Positions 36,463 to 45,820 of a DNA stretch of 64,000 nucleotides are shown one piece after another. Positions within the stretch are counted from its first letter, which is position 1; the number at the start of each line of letters is the position of its first letter. The DNA is from Clostridiales bacterium. GTDB lineage: Bacteria; Bacillota; Clostridia; Lachnospirales; Lachnospiraceae. The stretch spans positions 50,329 to 114,328 of the forward strand of contig JAAYNW010000028.1 of the NCBI GenBank assembly GCA_012520655.1. The letters run 5' to 3'. The translations under genes and the position numbers were made by a program. The notes below the pieces were generated by a model. It saw nothing but the letters and a program-made list of their open reading frames with translations, was not told where the DNA came from and did not search any database.

Positions 36463-37419
36463 TTATATTCCCATAAGCGCAATCAGGCATAGCATGGCTG
36501 TTGCGATAGAAAACACCGCAACTACTCTTGTCTCCGACCATCCGCATAATTCAAAATGATGATGAATAGGAGCCATTTTAAAGAAACGTTTTCCTCCGCT
36601 CATCTTAAAATAACCTACCTGTATGACTACCGAAGCCACTTCAACGGCATAAACAAGAGCTACAATCGGTATATATAAAGGCATCTGCAGCATATATGCC
36701 GATGCTGCCACAAAGCCTCCAAGTGCAAGAGAACCTGTATCGCCCATAAATACACTGGCAGGATATACGTTAAACAAGAGAAAGCCTAACAGCGCGCCTA
36801 CTACCGCACAAGTAATCGGTTCTATCCCGCTGGCGGTTCCTACCGCTACCACCGTGAAGAAGGTAGCTATCATGACCGTAACGCTGCTCGCCAGTCCATC
36901 CAGTCCATCTGTAAAATTGGCACCGTTTACCGTAGCTATAACAATAAAAAATAAAATCGGTATATTTAAAATTCCCATATCGAGAAACTTTCCCTGTATA
37001 AACGGAATCTTCATGGTTAGCGAAACTCCTGCATACCGGGTAAGATAATAGGCGAATATTCCCGTTACCAACAGCTGTCCAAGCATTTTCTGCCACGGGC
37101 GAAGCCCCATGGAGCGCTTTAGAACGACTTTGATATAATCGTCCAGAAAACCTATCATACCGAATCCTAATGTAGAAAAAAGAATTGGCATTATCTTCGG
37201 ATAGTCATTCATGTAAATGACAGAAGTAGCCACAATACTGATTAAAATGAGAATTCCGCCCATCGTAGGAGTTCCCGACTTTTTAAGATGTGTCTGCGGA
37301 CCGTCATCTCTGACTGTCTGCCCCGCTTTCAGCTTCCTTAAAAAAGGTATAATAAAAGGTCCTAATACCACACTGATTACAAAAGAAATTACTACAGAAA
37401 TAATAACTGTATGATTCAT
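36463..37419 (-). CDS. mraY: Phospho-N-acetylmuramoyl-pentapeptide-transferase
   Basis: 318 residues with ten membrane helices, makes lipid I. The conserved DDGPQTHLKKSGTPTMGG, the catalytic Asp pair in FLDDYIKV, NFTDGLDGLA, and the C-terminal HHHFELCG are all present. Confidence 0.97.
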   Translation of the reverse strand: MNHTVIISVVISFVISVVLGPFIIPFLRKLKAGQTVRDDGPQTHLKKSGTPTMGGILILISIVATSVIYMNDYPKIMPILFSTLGFGMIGFLDDYIKVVLKRSMGLRPWQKMLGQLLVTGIFAYYLTRYAGVSLTMKIPFIQGKFLDMGILNIPILFFIVIATVNGANFTDGLDGLASSVTVMIATFFTVVAVGTASGIEPITCAVVGALLGFLLFNVYPASVFMGDTGSLALGGFVAASAYMLQMPLYIPIVALVYAVEVASVVIQVGYFKMSGGKRFFKMAPIHHHFELCGWSETRVVAVFSIATAMLCLIALMGI

Positions 37420-37443
37420 TTTACTTCATATCCTTTCCTCAAG

Positions 37444-39201
37444 TCATCCTTTGTCATTATAATCCATTCTTTCTAAATAAGGAAGAATATTTTCAAAAAG
37501 CTGCCGTACGATCGGCGCCGCTATCTGACCTCCATAGTATACTCCCTTAGGATTATTAATGATGGCGACTGCAAGTACCTGCGGATTGTCTGCAGGTGCA
37601 AAGCCTAAGAAGGAGGAAATATATTTCCCGCTTCCTCTGGGAAGTGTCTGACTGGTCGCTGTCTTTCCGCCCACACGGTATCCCTCCACATGACCGTTTT
37701 TGCCGCTTCCGTTTTCCACCACTTGCTCTAAAATATAACGCATAGTTTCGGACGTCTCGGCAGAAACTATGTTCTTTTTTACGGGATATTGCAGAGTTTC
37801 TATCGTCTCACCCTGTGCATTTACCACTTTTACTCCAAAGTGCGGCGTCACTCTGTTTCCTCCGTTTATTATGGAGGAAACTGTCGTGGCAAGCTGTATA
37901 GGCGTAATTTGAAATGACTGTCCGAAAGACATAGTTGCCAGCTCCACCTCGCCGATGTTTTCTTTCTTATGCATGATTGTTGCAGCCTCACCGGGCAAAT
38001 CAACGCCGGTCTTAGACAGCAATCCAAAATTTTTAAAATAATCGTAGTATTTGTCTACTCCGATTCTAAGTCCTACAGTAACGAATACCGGATTGCAGGA
38101 GTTCATGGTTCCCTGCACAAAATCTTCCGCTCCGTGCCCTCCAACTTTATGACATCTTATCTTTCTGTCCTCCACCACGATAAAACCGGGGCAACTAAAC
38201 CGGTCGCTCACGCTTACCGCTTTGGATTCAAGCCCCGCCGCTGCAGTTATTATTTTAAAAGTGGAACCCGGCTCATATGTATCGTTAATACATCCGTTTC
38301 TCCACATTTGGTTGAGAGCATTCTGCTTTTCTTTTTCATTGATTGCTTCCGTGCTACCCTCCGGCAATGTATAGGGATCGTTCAAATTGAATTCCGGTAC
38401 GTTTACCATTGCCATAACCTCTCCGTTCTGAGGATTCATAACGAGAATGGACACACTGTCAGCTTCCTTTGTTTCCATAGCCTGATAAGCCAGCTGCGTA
38501 GCATAGCTTTGAATGTTTACATCCAGACTCACGTACAGATCGTTTCCGTTTACAGGTTCTACCCTCTCTTCTCCGGCCTCAGCTATTTCTACGCCTTTGG
38601 CATCTGTTACCGTAAGAATAGTTCCCTCTTTTCCCTTTAAATATTCTTCGTATATAACTTCCAGTCCGATGATTCCCTGATTATCCCCACCGGTAAAGCC
38701 AAGTACCTTGGAAGCCAGCGAATCGTATGGATAATACCGTTTATAGTCCTCATCGACCTTCACTCCATCCAAATCGTACTCTCTTATTTTATCTCCTGTC
38801 TCTTTATCCACATTGCTCTTTATTCTTTCAATGGATGAATATTTTTCTACCCTTTTAGCCACATATTCTTCCGAAAGGTTCAGTTCTTTAGCGAGCACCT
38901 GTATAACCGTCTCCGGATGTGTAATCTGGTTATGGATAACAGATATCGTACACACTGTCCGGTTATCCGCAAGTACCGTCCCTGTTGCTTCTATGATTCT
39001 CCCTCTCGCCGCCTTAATGCTTCTTTCACGCTCATGCAATTCTTTTGCCTGTTCCATATAATATTCCGAACGAAATACCATAAGATATACAAGGCGTCCG
39101 CCCAGAAGCAAAAATGCTGCCACACAAATAAAAAAAGTGACTACTATCTTTTTCCGTATATAGGTTTTACTTTTTAATGCCATATGTATCAATAACCTCA
39201 T
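37444..39201 (-). CDS. spoVD: Class B penicillin-binding protein, SpoVD-like
   Basis: 585 residues, a peptidoglycan transpeptidase. One N-terminal membrane helix (about 20-40), a pedestal domain, then the transpeptidase with SxxK at Ser313-Lys316 (STFK), SCN at 368-370 and KTAT at 513-516 (Ala in place of the usual Gly). No PASTA domain follows, unlike B. subtilis SpoVD. Position after another class B PBP mirrors pbpB-spoVD of B. subtilis, so a spore-cortex role is plausible. The first ATG (39201) lies inside a long hairpin; a second in-frame ATG at 39183 is an alternative start. Confidence 0.9.
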   Translation of the reverse strand: MRLLIHMALKSKTYIRKKIVVTFFICVAAFLLLGGRLVYLMVFRSEYYMEQAKELHERERSIKAARGRIIEATGTVLADNRTVCTISVIHNQITHPETVIQVLAKELNLSEEYVAKRVEKYSSIERIKSNVDKETGDKIREYDLDGVKVDEDYKRYYPYDSLASKVLGFTGGDNQGIIGLEVIYEEYLKGKEGTILTVTDAKGVEIAEAGEERVEPVNGNDLYVSLDVNIQSYATQLAYQAMETKEADSVSILVMNPQNGEVMAMVNVPEFNLNDPYTLPEGSTEAINEKEKQNALNQMWRNGCINDTYEPGSTFKIITAAAGLESKAVSVSDRFSCPGFIVVEDRKIRCHKVGGHGAEDFVQGTMNSCNPVFVTVGLRIGVDKYYDYFKNFGLLSKTGVDLPGEAATIMHKKENIGEVELATMSFGQSFQITPIQLATTVSSIINGGNRVTPHFGVKVVNAQGETIETLQYPVKKNIVSAETSETMRYILEQVVENGSGKNGHVEGYRVGGKTATSQTLPRGSGKYISSFLGFAPADNPQVLAVAIINNPKGVYYGGQIAAPIVRQLFENILPYLERMDYNDKG

Positions 39202-39245
39202 AAAAAGGTGTTACTACAATCTATTATCCTTTTTATGGGGTTATT
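39191..39245. repeat. 18-bp inverted repeat between the two PBP genes
   Basis: Arms 39191-39208 and 39228-39245 are complementary at 17 of 18 positions, the remaining one being a G-T wobble. There is no T tract after it on the minus strand, so it is not a standard terminator. In the transcript the 3' arm contains the first ATG and the only ribosome-site-like GAGG of the spoVD-like gene. Confidence 0.8.
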
Positions 39246-39269
39246 CTACTTTTCATGTTCTTCGTTGTA

Positions 39270-41531
39270 TTAAAAAGGATTATTGTTATCCTGCGTACTG
39301 TCCGTAGAGCCCGCTCCGTTCACATTGGCCCGCCCGGCAGGTGTGGAATCATCGCCGGTTATGCTGTGTCCCGTTTCAGGATCCACCAGTTCTCCCGTAT
39401 CCGGATCGACTGCATATCCTGTTTCAGGGTCGATGGGGAAGGTTTTCCAAACCTCCGTATATGTCTCTTCTTCCTCATCCTGCACCTCAGCATCGCCCCC
39501 CGTTTCTCCCGTTGCCGCATCATTTTCCGACACCGCTCCCTCGGTACCTTCTTCTTGTGTACCTTCTTCGGCTGTTCCCGACGCTACAGGAGTCATAATC
39601 TCTATCTGCAAAGCTTCTAACTCTTCGCGTTCCGCATCTGTCAGTTCCTCTGTCATGAATATTCCTTTATAAGGGAGTACTTCCGTGAGGATGTTTCTAA
39701 CGATTCTCGTAGCATATTTCGCATCGTCCTGATATGCCACATTGGGTCTGTCCACAACTACATAAATTGCTATCTGTGGATTATCCGCAGGCGCATATCC
39801 CATAAAGGATACTACATATTCATTATTTCCACGAGGCAAAGTCTCCGCAGTTCCTGTCTTACCGCCAATCATATAACCGGCCGGACGTGCCGTCTTACCT
39901 GTGCCGTTCTCGCCGGATACAACAAGATTACAATCTTCCTTAATTATTTCAGAAGTGGATTCCGAGATTGTCTGTTTAAGAATTCTCGGCTCGATATTCT
40001 GCACGGTTGCACCGCTCGGACTGATTATTTTGCTTACCATATGAGGCTCATAATAATTGCCTCCGTTTATTAAAGAGCAGAACCCCGTGATCATCTGTAT
40101 CATCGTCGCGTTAAAACCTTGACCAAAGGAATTGGTCGCAAGCTCCGTCGGGCCTATTGTACTTTTATCATATACGAGACTGGCCGTTCTGGATTCACCC
40201 GCGAGATCAATATTTGTTTTTAATCCAAAATTAAAAATATGCTGGTAGTCAATATATGTGTCCTTTCCCGTAGCCATGTTGACATACATCATCACTACGT
40301 TGCAGGAGCGCTCCACCCCCTGCGCTACGGTAAGAGGACCGTCTCCATAGGTATTATGGCACTTTATCTTATAATCCCCTACTTCGAGAAAACCATTACA
40401 TGTATATGTTTCATTGCCGGTAATACTTCCCGAATCGATTCCCGCTGCTACCGTAAATGGCTTTGCAACAGAACCAGGCTCATATGTATCGTTAATGCAG
40501 AAGTTCCTCCAAAGAGCATTGAAGTTCTGGTCGAGTTGGTTCGTACCCTCCATAGACGCAAGGTTTTCTGCCGTAATATATTCACCGGTCTTATTTCCAA
40601 GCTCGTCCACCATTGGCATTCCTATCAAGTCTTCGGAATTCTTGGTATTATTCAAGTCGAATACCGGATAACTCGCCATCGCAAGAATTTCCCCCGTATT
40701 CACATCCATAATAATACAGCCCGTATTATTGCTGCCATTTCTTTCTAAATAGTTATTTTTATATTCATCATTGAACTTTTTTAAATATTTTTCAACTATG
40801 CTTTGAATATTGGCATCTATGGTCGTTACTATAGAATTCCCGTCAACGGCCGCAATCGTCGTTCTTTCTAACGCAGCATCCCCGTTCAGATAACCATATT
40901 CCCTTCCCGGAGTACCGCTGAGTACATCGTTATAATACTCCTCCAGACCATAAAGTCCTTGATTATCACTTGTCGTAAACCCTATGGCATCGCAGGCAAG
41001 GGTATTGTTCGGGTACTTTCTCTTATATTCTTCCTCGAACCAAATTCCCTTTATATTTGCCCCCTGCTCCTTATCCGCTTCAAGCTCTTTAAAGCCGCTG
41101 ATTTCTTCATAAGTCATTTGCTTCTTCAATATATAATAAGAAGATTCGGGGTGGGAAGCGAGCCTCTGGCGGATGACGGAACCATCTATTCCCAATTTCG
41201 ATTGAACCGCTGCAATAGTCGGTTCCACGGACTTCTCATCGTCCAACATTACCTTCGCATCTAAAATAACGTTGTAAACCTTCTCACTGACTGCTAGCTT
41301 AGTTCCTTTGCTATCCAATATATCCCCGCGTCTGAAAGGTATTGTTCTGCTATCATATTCCTGCTGGGACAATACTTGTTTTTTATATTTCTCGCCGTTT
41401 TCCTTATTTATTAAAATAAGTCTTGCCGTCAACCCTACAAAAGCCAGCAATACTATAATAAATAGCACTACCAGCTTTTTCTGCATCCCAGTTGTGAATC
41501 TGTTCTTACTTGCTTGTTTATCTCTGCTCAA
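39270..41531 (-). CDS. pbpB: Class B penicillin-binding protein, PBP2/FtsI-like, with acidic tail
   Basis: 753 residues. N-terminal membrane helix (about 18-42), pedestal domain, transpeptidase with SVAK at 354-357, SCN at 409-411 and KTGT at 558-561. This should be the septal transpeptidase paired with FtsW. From about residue 645 the protein continues for some 110 residues as an acidic, low-complexity extracellular tail with three DPETG/DPDTG repeats, not part of the usual FtsI fold. PASTA domains are absent. The start is TTG behind AGGTG. It is downstream of ftsL by 13 bases. Confidence 0.92.
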   Translation of the reverse strand: MSRDKQASKNRFTTGMQKKLVVLFIIVLLAFVGLTARLILINKENGEKYKKQVLSQQEYDSRTIPFRRGDILDSKGTKLAVSEKVYNVILDAKVMLDDEKSVEPTIAAVQSKLGIDGSVIRQRLASHPESSYYILKKQMTYEEISGFKELEADKEQGANIKGIWFEEEYKRKYPNNTLACDAIGFTTSDNQGLYGLEEYYNDVLSGTPGREYGYLNGDAALERTTIAAVDGNSIVTTIDANIQSIVEKYLKKFNDEYKNNYLERNGSNNTGCIIMDVNTGEILAMASYPVFDLNNTKNSEDLIGMPMVDELGNKTGEYITAENLASMEGTNQLDQNFNALWRNFCINDTYEPGSVAKPFTVAAGIDSGSITGNETYTCNGFLEVGDYKIKCHNTYGDGPLTVAQGVERSCNVVMMYVNMATGKDTYIDYQHIFNFGLKTNIDLAGESRTASLVYDKSTIGPTELATNSFGQGFNATMIQMITGFCSLINGGNYYEPHMVSKIISPSGATVQNIEPRILKQTISESTSEIIKEDCNLVVSGENGTGKTARPAGYMIGGKTGTAETLPRGNNEYVVSFMGYAPADNPQIAIYVVVDRPNVAYQDDAKYATRIVRNILTEVLPYKGIFMTEELTDAEREELEALQIEIMTPVASGTAEEGTQEEGTEGAVSENDAATGETGGDAEVQDEEEETYTEVWKTFPIDPETGYAVDPDTGELVDPETGHSITGDDSTPAGRANVNGAGSTDSTQDNNNPF

Positions 41532-41544
41532 TCTTACACCTGCC

Positions 41545-42042
41545 TTACTTTGGGATATCTGCGACCTGTCTTACGTAATCGCTCCCTTCTCCGGAAAATG
41601 TTATGATTTGACCTTCTTCCGCATATTTCATTCCCAACTCCTGAATAGCGATTCTCTTTACTTCTTCCATATCGATGCTGCTCGTAATCCTGTTATATTC
41701 CTCGTCATTATCAAGCTTTAAGTTATTCAATTCCTTTTCCAGCCTTGAAACGTTTTTAATGCTGTTTGTTAAATCTGACTGCAGCCCGATATAACTCATA
41801 AGAATGAACCCTGCCGCCACAACAGCACATGACAAAAAAAGCACGTAACCAAAGCTCATATGATATGCTTTTTCCCGGTTCTTTCTCGCGGTATTGCTTA
41901 TCTGCCTCTTCGGTTCTCTCGGCGCATATATTCTTTCATCCGGTTTTCTGACTGCAGTGCCTTGTACATAGGCATTTTTCCCTTGTGTATACGTCTGTTG
42001 TCTTCTGCCTGCGTTCTGCACTCTACCCTTATACTGTGCCAT
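41545..42042 (-). CDS. ftsL: Septum protein FtsL-like
   Basis: 165 residues. A basic, Arg-rich cytoplasmic tail of about 65 residues, one membrane helix (GYVLFLSCAVVAAGFILMSY, about 70-90), then a heptad-patterned coiled coil (SIKNVSRLEKELNNLKLDNDE) and the C-terminal ELGMKYAEEGQIITF that matches the FtsL/DivIC family. Identity as FtsL rests on this form and on its place between rsmH and the PBP gene. Confidence 0.88.
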   Translation of the reverse strand: MAQYKGRVQNAGRRQQTYTQGKNAYVQGTAVRKPDERIYAPREPKRQISNTARKNREKAYHMSFGYVLFLSCAVVAAGFILMSYIGLQSDLTNSIKNVSRLEKELNNLKLDNDEEYNRITSSIDMEEVKRIAIQELGMKYAEEGQIITFSGEGSDYVRQVADIPK

Positions 42043-42070
42043 AGCATCCTACCCTTTACCCTCTATATTT

Positions 42071-43006
42071 TTATTTTTTTTCAAAGACTCGAAGTTTTGC
42101 GCTTTTAGACCTTTTGTTTTCCGCCAATTCATCCTCCCCGGGTAAAATCGGCTTTCTTGTGATCACTTTCCCTTTTGATCTGTTTCCGCATACGCATACC
42201 GGAAAATCCGGCGGACACGTACATGGATTCTCATTCTTTCTAAAAAAGGATTTTACGATCCTATCCTCCAGCGAATGAAATGTGATGATACAAAGCCGCC
42301 CTCCAGGATTTAATAGCTCGATAAATGCGTCTATCGAATCTTGTAAAACCTCCAGCTCCCTGTTGCATGCTATTCGAATCCCCTGAAAGGTTTTCTTGGA
42401 AGGATGACCGCCAGTCTGCCTCATCTTCGCCGGAATAGCCGCCTTTATTATCTCGTTCAATTCACCGGTAGTCTCTATTGGCTTGTCCTGTCTCGCCTTT
42501 GCGATATGTTTTGCTATATTTTTTGCAAATTTATCCTCACCGTAATCTCTGATAATACGGAACAACTCCATTTCCGAATATTCGTTGATAATATCCTTTG
42601 CACTCACGGCTTGTCTCTTATCCATCCTCATATCCAATGCCGTGTCATATTTATAGGAAAACCCTCTCTCCAGCGTATCCAGTTGATAAGAAGAAACTCC
42701 TAAATCGAGCAATATACCGTCTACTTTCTCTATTCCAAGTTCTTTTAATACTTCCGGTGCGTTACAATAGTTGCTTCTTACAATAGTAACCTTGTCCGCA
42801 TAAGGGGCCAGCCGCTCTCCTGCCGCCTCGATGGCTGCTTCATCCTGATCGATTCCGATGAGTCTGCCGCCCTCCGTAAGTCTCTTTGCTATTTCAAAGG
42901 AATGGCCGCCGCCGCCCAGCGTGCCGTCCATATATATTCCCGTACCTTTTATTTCTAAATTATCGATTGTTTCCTGCAATAAAACGGAGGCATGTTTAAA
43001 TTCCAT
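42071..43006 (-). CDS. rsmH: 16S rRNA (cytosine1402-N4)-methyltransferase
   Basis: 311 residues. SAM-binding [17 protein letters not shown] at residues about 27-43, [14 protein letters not shown], and near the end [16 protein letters not shown]. Methylates C1402 of 16S rRNA at N4. Follows mraZ by 19 bases, the standard dcw opening order. Confidence 0.97.
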   Translation of the reverse strand: MEFKHASVLLQETIDNLEIKGTGIYMDGTLGGGGHSFEIAKRLTEGGRLIGIDQDEAAIEAAGERLAPYADKVTIVRSNYCNAPEVLKELGIEKVDGILLDLGVSSYQLDTLERGFSYKYDTALDMRMDKRQAVSAKDIINEYSEMELFRIIRDYGEDKFAKNIAKHIAKARQDKPIETTGELNEIIKAAIPAKMRQTGGHPSKKTFQGIRIACNRELEVLQDSIDAFIELLNPGGRLCIITFHSLEDRIVKSFFRKNENPCTCPPDFPVCVCGNRSKGKVITRKPILPGEDELAENKRSKSAKLRVFEKK

Positions 43007-43025
43007 TTACTCTCCTCATCTGTTC

Positions 43026-43457
43026 CTATATGCCAAGTCCAAGCTCCGACATATGTTCGGCAATGCTTTCCATATCTTCGTAGGCGGATTCACCGTCCCA
43101 TCTTTCTTTACTCCATATTTCGATTCTGCTCGCAACGCCGATAAGAACAACATCTTTATTAATTCCTGCAAAATCCTTCAGCACTGATGGTACTAGGATT
43201 CTTCCCTGCTTGTCCACTTCCACACTTGCCGCTCCTGCAAGGAAAAAGCGGACAAATGTTCTTGCATCTTTGTTTGTCAACGGTAAGCTTCTGAGCTTTT
43301 CTTCGAATACAGACCATTCTTTATTATCGTACACAAATAGACAGCCATCCAACCCCTTCGTAATAACAAACTCTTCACCGAGAGCTTCACGGAACTTTGA
43401 AGGAATGATCAGCCGGTTCTTTGCATCGATTGTATGGTTGTATTCTCCCATAAACAT
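43026..43457 (-). CDS. mraZ: Transcriptional regulator MraZ
   Basis: 143 residues from the ATG at 43457, with two AbrB-like half-domains each holding a DxxxR motif ([14 protein letters not shown] and [10 protein letters not shown]). The frame extends seven codons upstream, but AGGTGAG sits just before this ATG and homologues start MFMGEY. MraZ forms a ring and binds direct repeats in its own promoter; four such repeats are present at 43557-43590. It stops with TAG. Confidence 0.97.
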   Translation of the reverse strand: MFMGEYNHTIDAKNRLIIPSKFREALGEEFVITKGLDGCLFVYDNKEWSVFEEKLRSLPLTNKDARTFVRFFLAGAASVEVDKQGRILVPSVLKDFAGINKDVVLIGVASRIEIWSKERWDGESAYEDMESIAEHMSELGLGI

Positions 43458-43556
43458 AACGCTCACCTGCCAATACACGTTTCAAAAGCGGTCTGCCACC
43501 TTTTTGTATGTAAAGCTGCCACTTGAATATTTTCCGGAGAAAAATACTAAATCTCC

Positions 43557-43590
43557 CCACTCTATTCCACTTCACACCACTTTCCACCAC
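43557..43590 (-). promoter_or_regulatory. MraZ operator: four GTGG direct repeats
   Basis: CCAC on the plus strand (GTGG on the minus) occurs at 43557-43560, 43567-43570, 43577-43580 and 43587-43590, exactly 10 bp apart, mostly as AAAGTGG or AAGTGG. They lie directly downstream of the dcw promoter over the expected start. MraZ is known to bind such one-turn-spaced repeats, so autorepression is inferred. Confidence 0.85.
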
Positions 43591-43600
43591 TTTTAATCTG

Positions 43601-43629
43601 ATTTTATACTAATTATCTATGTTTGACAA
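43601..43629 (-). promoter_or_regulatory. Promoter of the dcw operon
   Basis: -35 TTGTCA at 43624-43629, 17-bp spacer, -10 TAAAAT at 43601-43606 on the minus strand. It lies between the ychF terminator and the MraZ repeats. Confidence 0.75.
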
Positions 43630-43652
43630 GCCAAATTTCATAATTTCTTAAT

Positions 43653-43692
43653 AAAAAATGCACTTTTTAGTTTCCTAAAAAGTGCATTTTTT
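43653..43692. terminator. Terminator downstream of ychF
   Basis: An 18-bp stem AAAAAATGCACTTTTTAG with its complement and a four-base loop, flanked by A and T runs so it can act in both directions. It ends the murE-to-ychF operon just before the dcw promoter. Confidence 0.9.
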
Positions 43693-43768
43693 CAGCATTT
43701 TCAACATATTGTGTAAACGCATGTTCCGAATACCAGATATAGTTTTTTTCTAATATAATTAAATAAAT

Positions 43769-44866
43769 TTATACATTAAAACGGAATAAAATTACATCCC
43801 CATCTTTTACAACATAATCTTTTCCTTCCATTCCAACAAGCCCTTTTTCTCTTGCGGCCGAAAGTGAACCTTGTTCCAGAAGGTCTTTATAATTTACTAC
43901 TTCAGCTTTAATAAACCCTCTCTCGAAATCCGTGTGAATCTTGCCGGCCGCCTGCGGCGCTTTCGTTCCGATTTTAATGGTCCATGCCCTTGTCTCATCC
44001 TCGCCTGCTGTTAGGAAGCTGTGAAGACCCAAAATATGATAACTTGCCTTAATAAGCTTTTCAAGCCCGGATTCTTTGAGACCCAAATCTTCCAAAAACA
44101 TAGCTTTTTCATCTTCATCCAATTCCGCTATTTCCTGTTCGATTTGTGCACAGATAACAAATACTTCGCTGCCGTTTTCCGACGCAAACCCTCTTACCGC
44201 TAAGACTCCTTGATTATCCGCACCGTCATTTGCCAAGTCCTCTTCCGCTACATTAGCGGCAAATATGACCGGTTTATAAGTGAGCAAATTGTAAGATGCG
44301 AGCAAGGCGAGTTCGTCTTCGTCCTCAACCTCAAAGCTACGCGCTAATTTACCATTTTCTAAATGGGCTTTGATTTTCTCTAGCAAATCCAGTTCTTTGG
44401 CCAGCGCCTTATCCATTCTTGCACCTTTGCCCACCTTGGCAATTCTTCTGTCAAGAATCTCTATATCGGAGAAAATAAGTTCCAGATTGATTGTCTCGAT
44501 ATCCCTTAAAGGATTGATATTTCCATCCACATGGACAACATTGGAATCTTCAAAGCACCTTACCACATGTATGATAGCATCTACTTCCCTGATGTTACTG
44601 AGAAACTGGTTACCGAGTCCCTCTCCTTTGGATGCCCCCTTTACAAGACCTGCAATATCCACGAATTCGATCACAGCCGGCGTAACTTTTTTGGATTGGT
44701 ACATATCTCCTAACAATTTCAATCTTTCATCCGGCACCGGCACAATGCCGATGTTGGGATCAATCGTACAGAAGGGATAATTTGCGGATTCCGCTCCCGC
44801 CTTCGTCAACGAATTAAATAAGGTACTCTTTCCCACATTCGGGAGCCCTACTATTCCCAGTTTCAT
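43769..44866 (-). CDS. ychF: Redox-responsive ATPase YchF/OLA1
   Basis: 365 residues. P-loop GLPNVGKSTLFNSL at residues about 6-19, DIAGLVKGAS, and NxxE in place of NKxD (VIFAANVAEEDL), the mark of ATP rather than GTP preference in YchF. A coiled-coil insert and a C-terminal TGS domain (IKIGTKAPQAAGKIHTDFERGFI) follow. Associates with ribosomes and stress responses. Last gene of its operon. Confidence 0.96.
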   Translation of the reverse strand: MKLGIVGLPNVGKSTLFNSLTKAGAESANYPFCTIDPNIGIVPVPDERLKLLGDMYQSKKVTPAVIEFVDIAGLVKGASKGEGLGNQFLSNIREVDAIIHVVRCFEDSNVVHVDGNINPLRDIETINLELIFSDIEILDRRIAKVGKGARMDKALAKELDLLEKIKAHLENGKLARSFEVEDEDELALLASYNLLTYKPVIFAANVAEEDLANDGADNQGVLAVRGFASENGSEVFVICAQIEQEIAELDEDEKAMFLEDLGLKESGLEKLIKASYHILGLHSFLTAGEDETRAWTIKIGTKAPQAAGKIHTDFERGFIKAEVVNYKDLLEQGSLSAAREKGLVGMEGKDYVVKDGDVILFRFNV

Positions 44867-44891
44867 ATTTCGTTTCTCCTTTTAAAGTTTC

Positions 44892-45803
44892 TCAGTATTT
44901 CTTCTGTTCCCGTAATTCCCCATACAATAATTTATAATTATTATATCTGACCGAACTGATTCTGCCATCCGCCAGAGCCTCTTTTACACCACACCCCGGC
45001 TCGCTGATGTGGACACAGCCCGTGAATCTGCAATACTCTTCATATTTGACAAATTCCCGATAATATTCCTTCAAATCTTCTTTTTCCATATCGAATAAGT
45101 GTAAGGAAGTGAACCCCGGCGTATCCATCATATACGTATTCCCGTGCAAAGCTATAATTTCCGAATGCCTTGTCGTGTGTTTTCCTCGTTCTATTTTTCT
45201 GCTGATATCTCCGATTTCCATATTGGCTTCCGGCTTCAGACTGTTTATAATCGAAGATTTACCCACTCCGCTCGGTCCGGCCACCACTGTCGTCTTACCT
45301 GCCAACAACCTGTGCAGTTCTTCCATACCTTCGTTTTCTCTTGCACTGACAAACAATACGCGATAGCCTGAAGTCTCATAAGCACGCTGCAGTTCTTCTA
45401 TTTCCTCCCTTGCAGCTATATCCTGCTTATTAAAACAAATGATGCTGCGAAGCCCCTGTCTTTCCATCATAATCAGAAACCGATCTAAAAGATTGAAATT
45501 CGGTTCCGGTTTTACGATGGAAAAAATCACGAGAGCCTGATCGATATTGGCTACCGCAGGGCGTATCAGTTCGCTGCGCCTTGGCAATATCTGTATGATA
45601 TTTCCCAACCGTTCCTCTTCATCCAGAACATCCATGAGCACATCATCACCTACAAGAGGTTTCATATTTTCTTTGCGAAAAATCCCTTTCGCCTTGCACT
45701 CATATACCTTTCCGTGTTTTTCGGTACCATTCTCCGCATAAACATAGTAAAAACCGGCAATGCCCTTGATAATTTTTCCTTGTATACTTTGTATACTATG
45801 CAT
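44892..45803 (-). CDS. rsgA: Ribosome small subunit-dependent GTPase A
   Basis: 303 residues. N-terminal OB fold, circularly permuted GTPase with FNKQD (G4) before the P-loop GPSGVGKSSIINSL (G1, about residue 177), DTPGF (G3), and a C-terminal zinc motif EEYCRFTGCVHISEPGC. A late 30S assembly factor. Directly downstream of prkC as in B. subtilis. Confidence 0.96.
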   Translation of the reverse strand: MHSIQSIQGKIIKGIAGFYYVYAENGTEKHGKVYECKAKGIFRKENMKPLVGDDVLMDVLDEEERLGNIIQILPRRSELIRPAVANIDQALVIFSIVKPEPNFNLLDRFLIMMERQGLRSIICFNKQDIAAREEIEELQRAYETSGYRVLFVSARENEGMEELHRLLAGKTTVVAGPSGVGKSSIINSLKPEANMEIGDISRKIERGKHTTRHSEIIALHGNTYMMDTPGFTSLHLFDMEKEDLKEYYREFVKYEEYCRFTGCVHISEPGCGVKEALADGRISSVRYNNYKLLYGELREQKKY

Positions 45804-45820
45804 AATCGCCTTTCCTTAGG

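Noticed and set aside
39191..39245. Ordinary rho-independent terminator between the PBP genes
   Set aside because: No T tract follows the stem on the minus strand, and the downstream PBP, mraY and later genes have no clear new promoter there.
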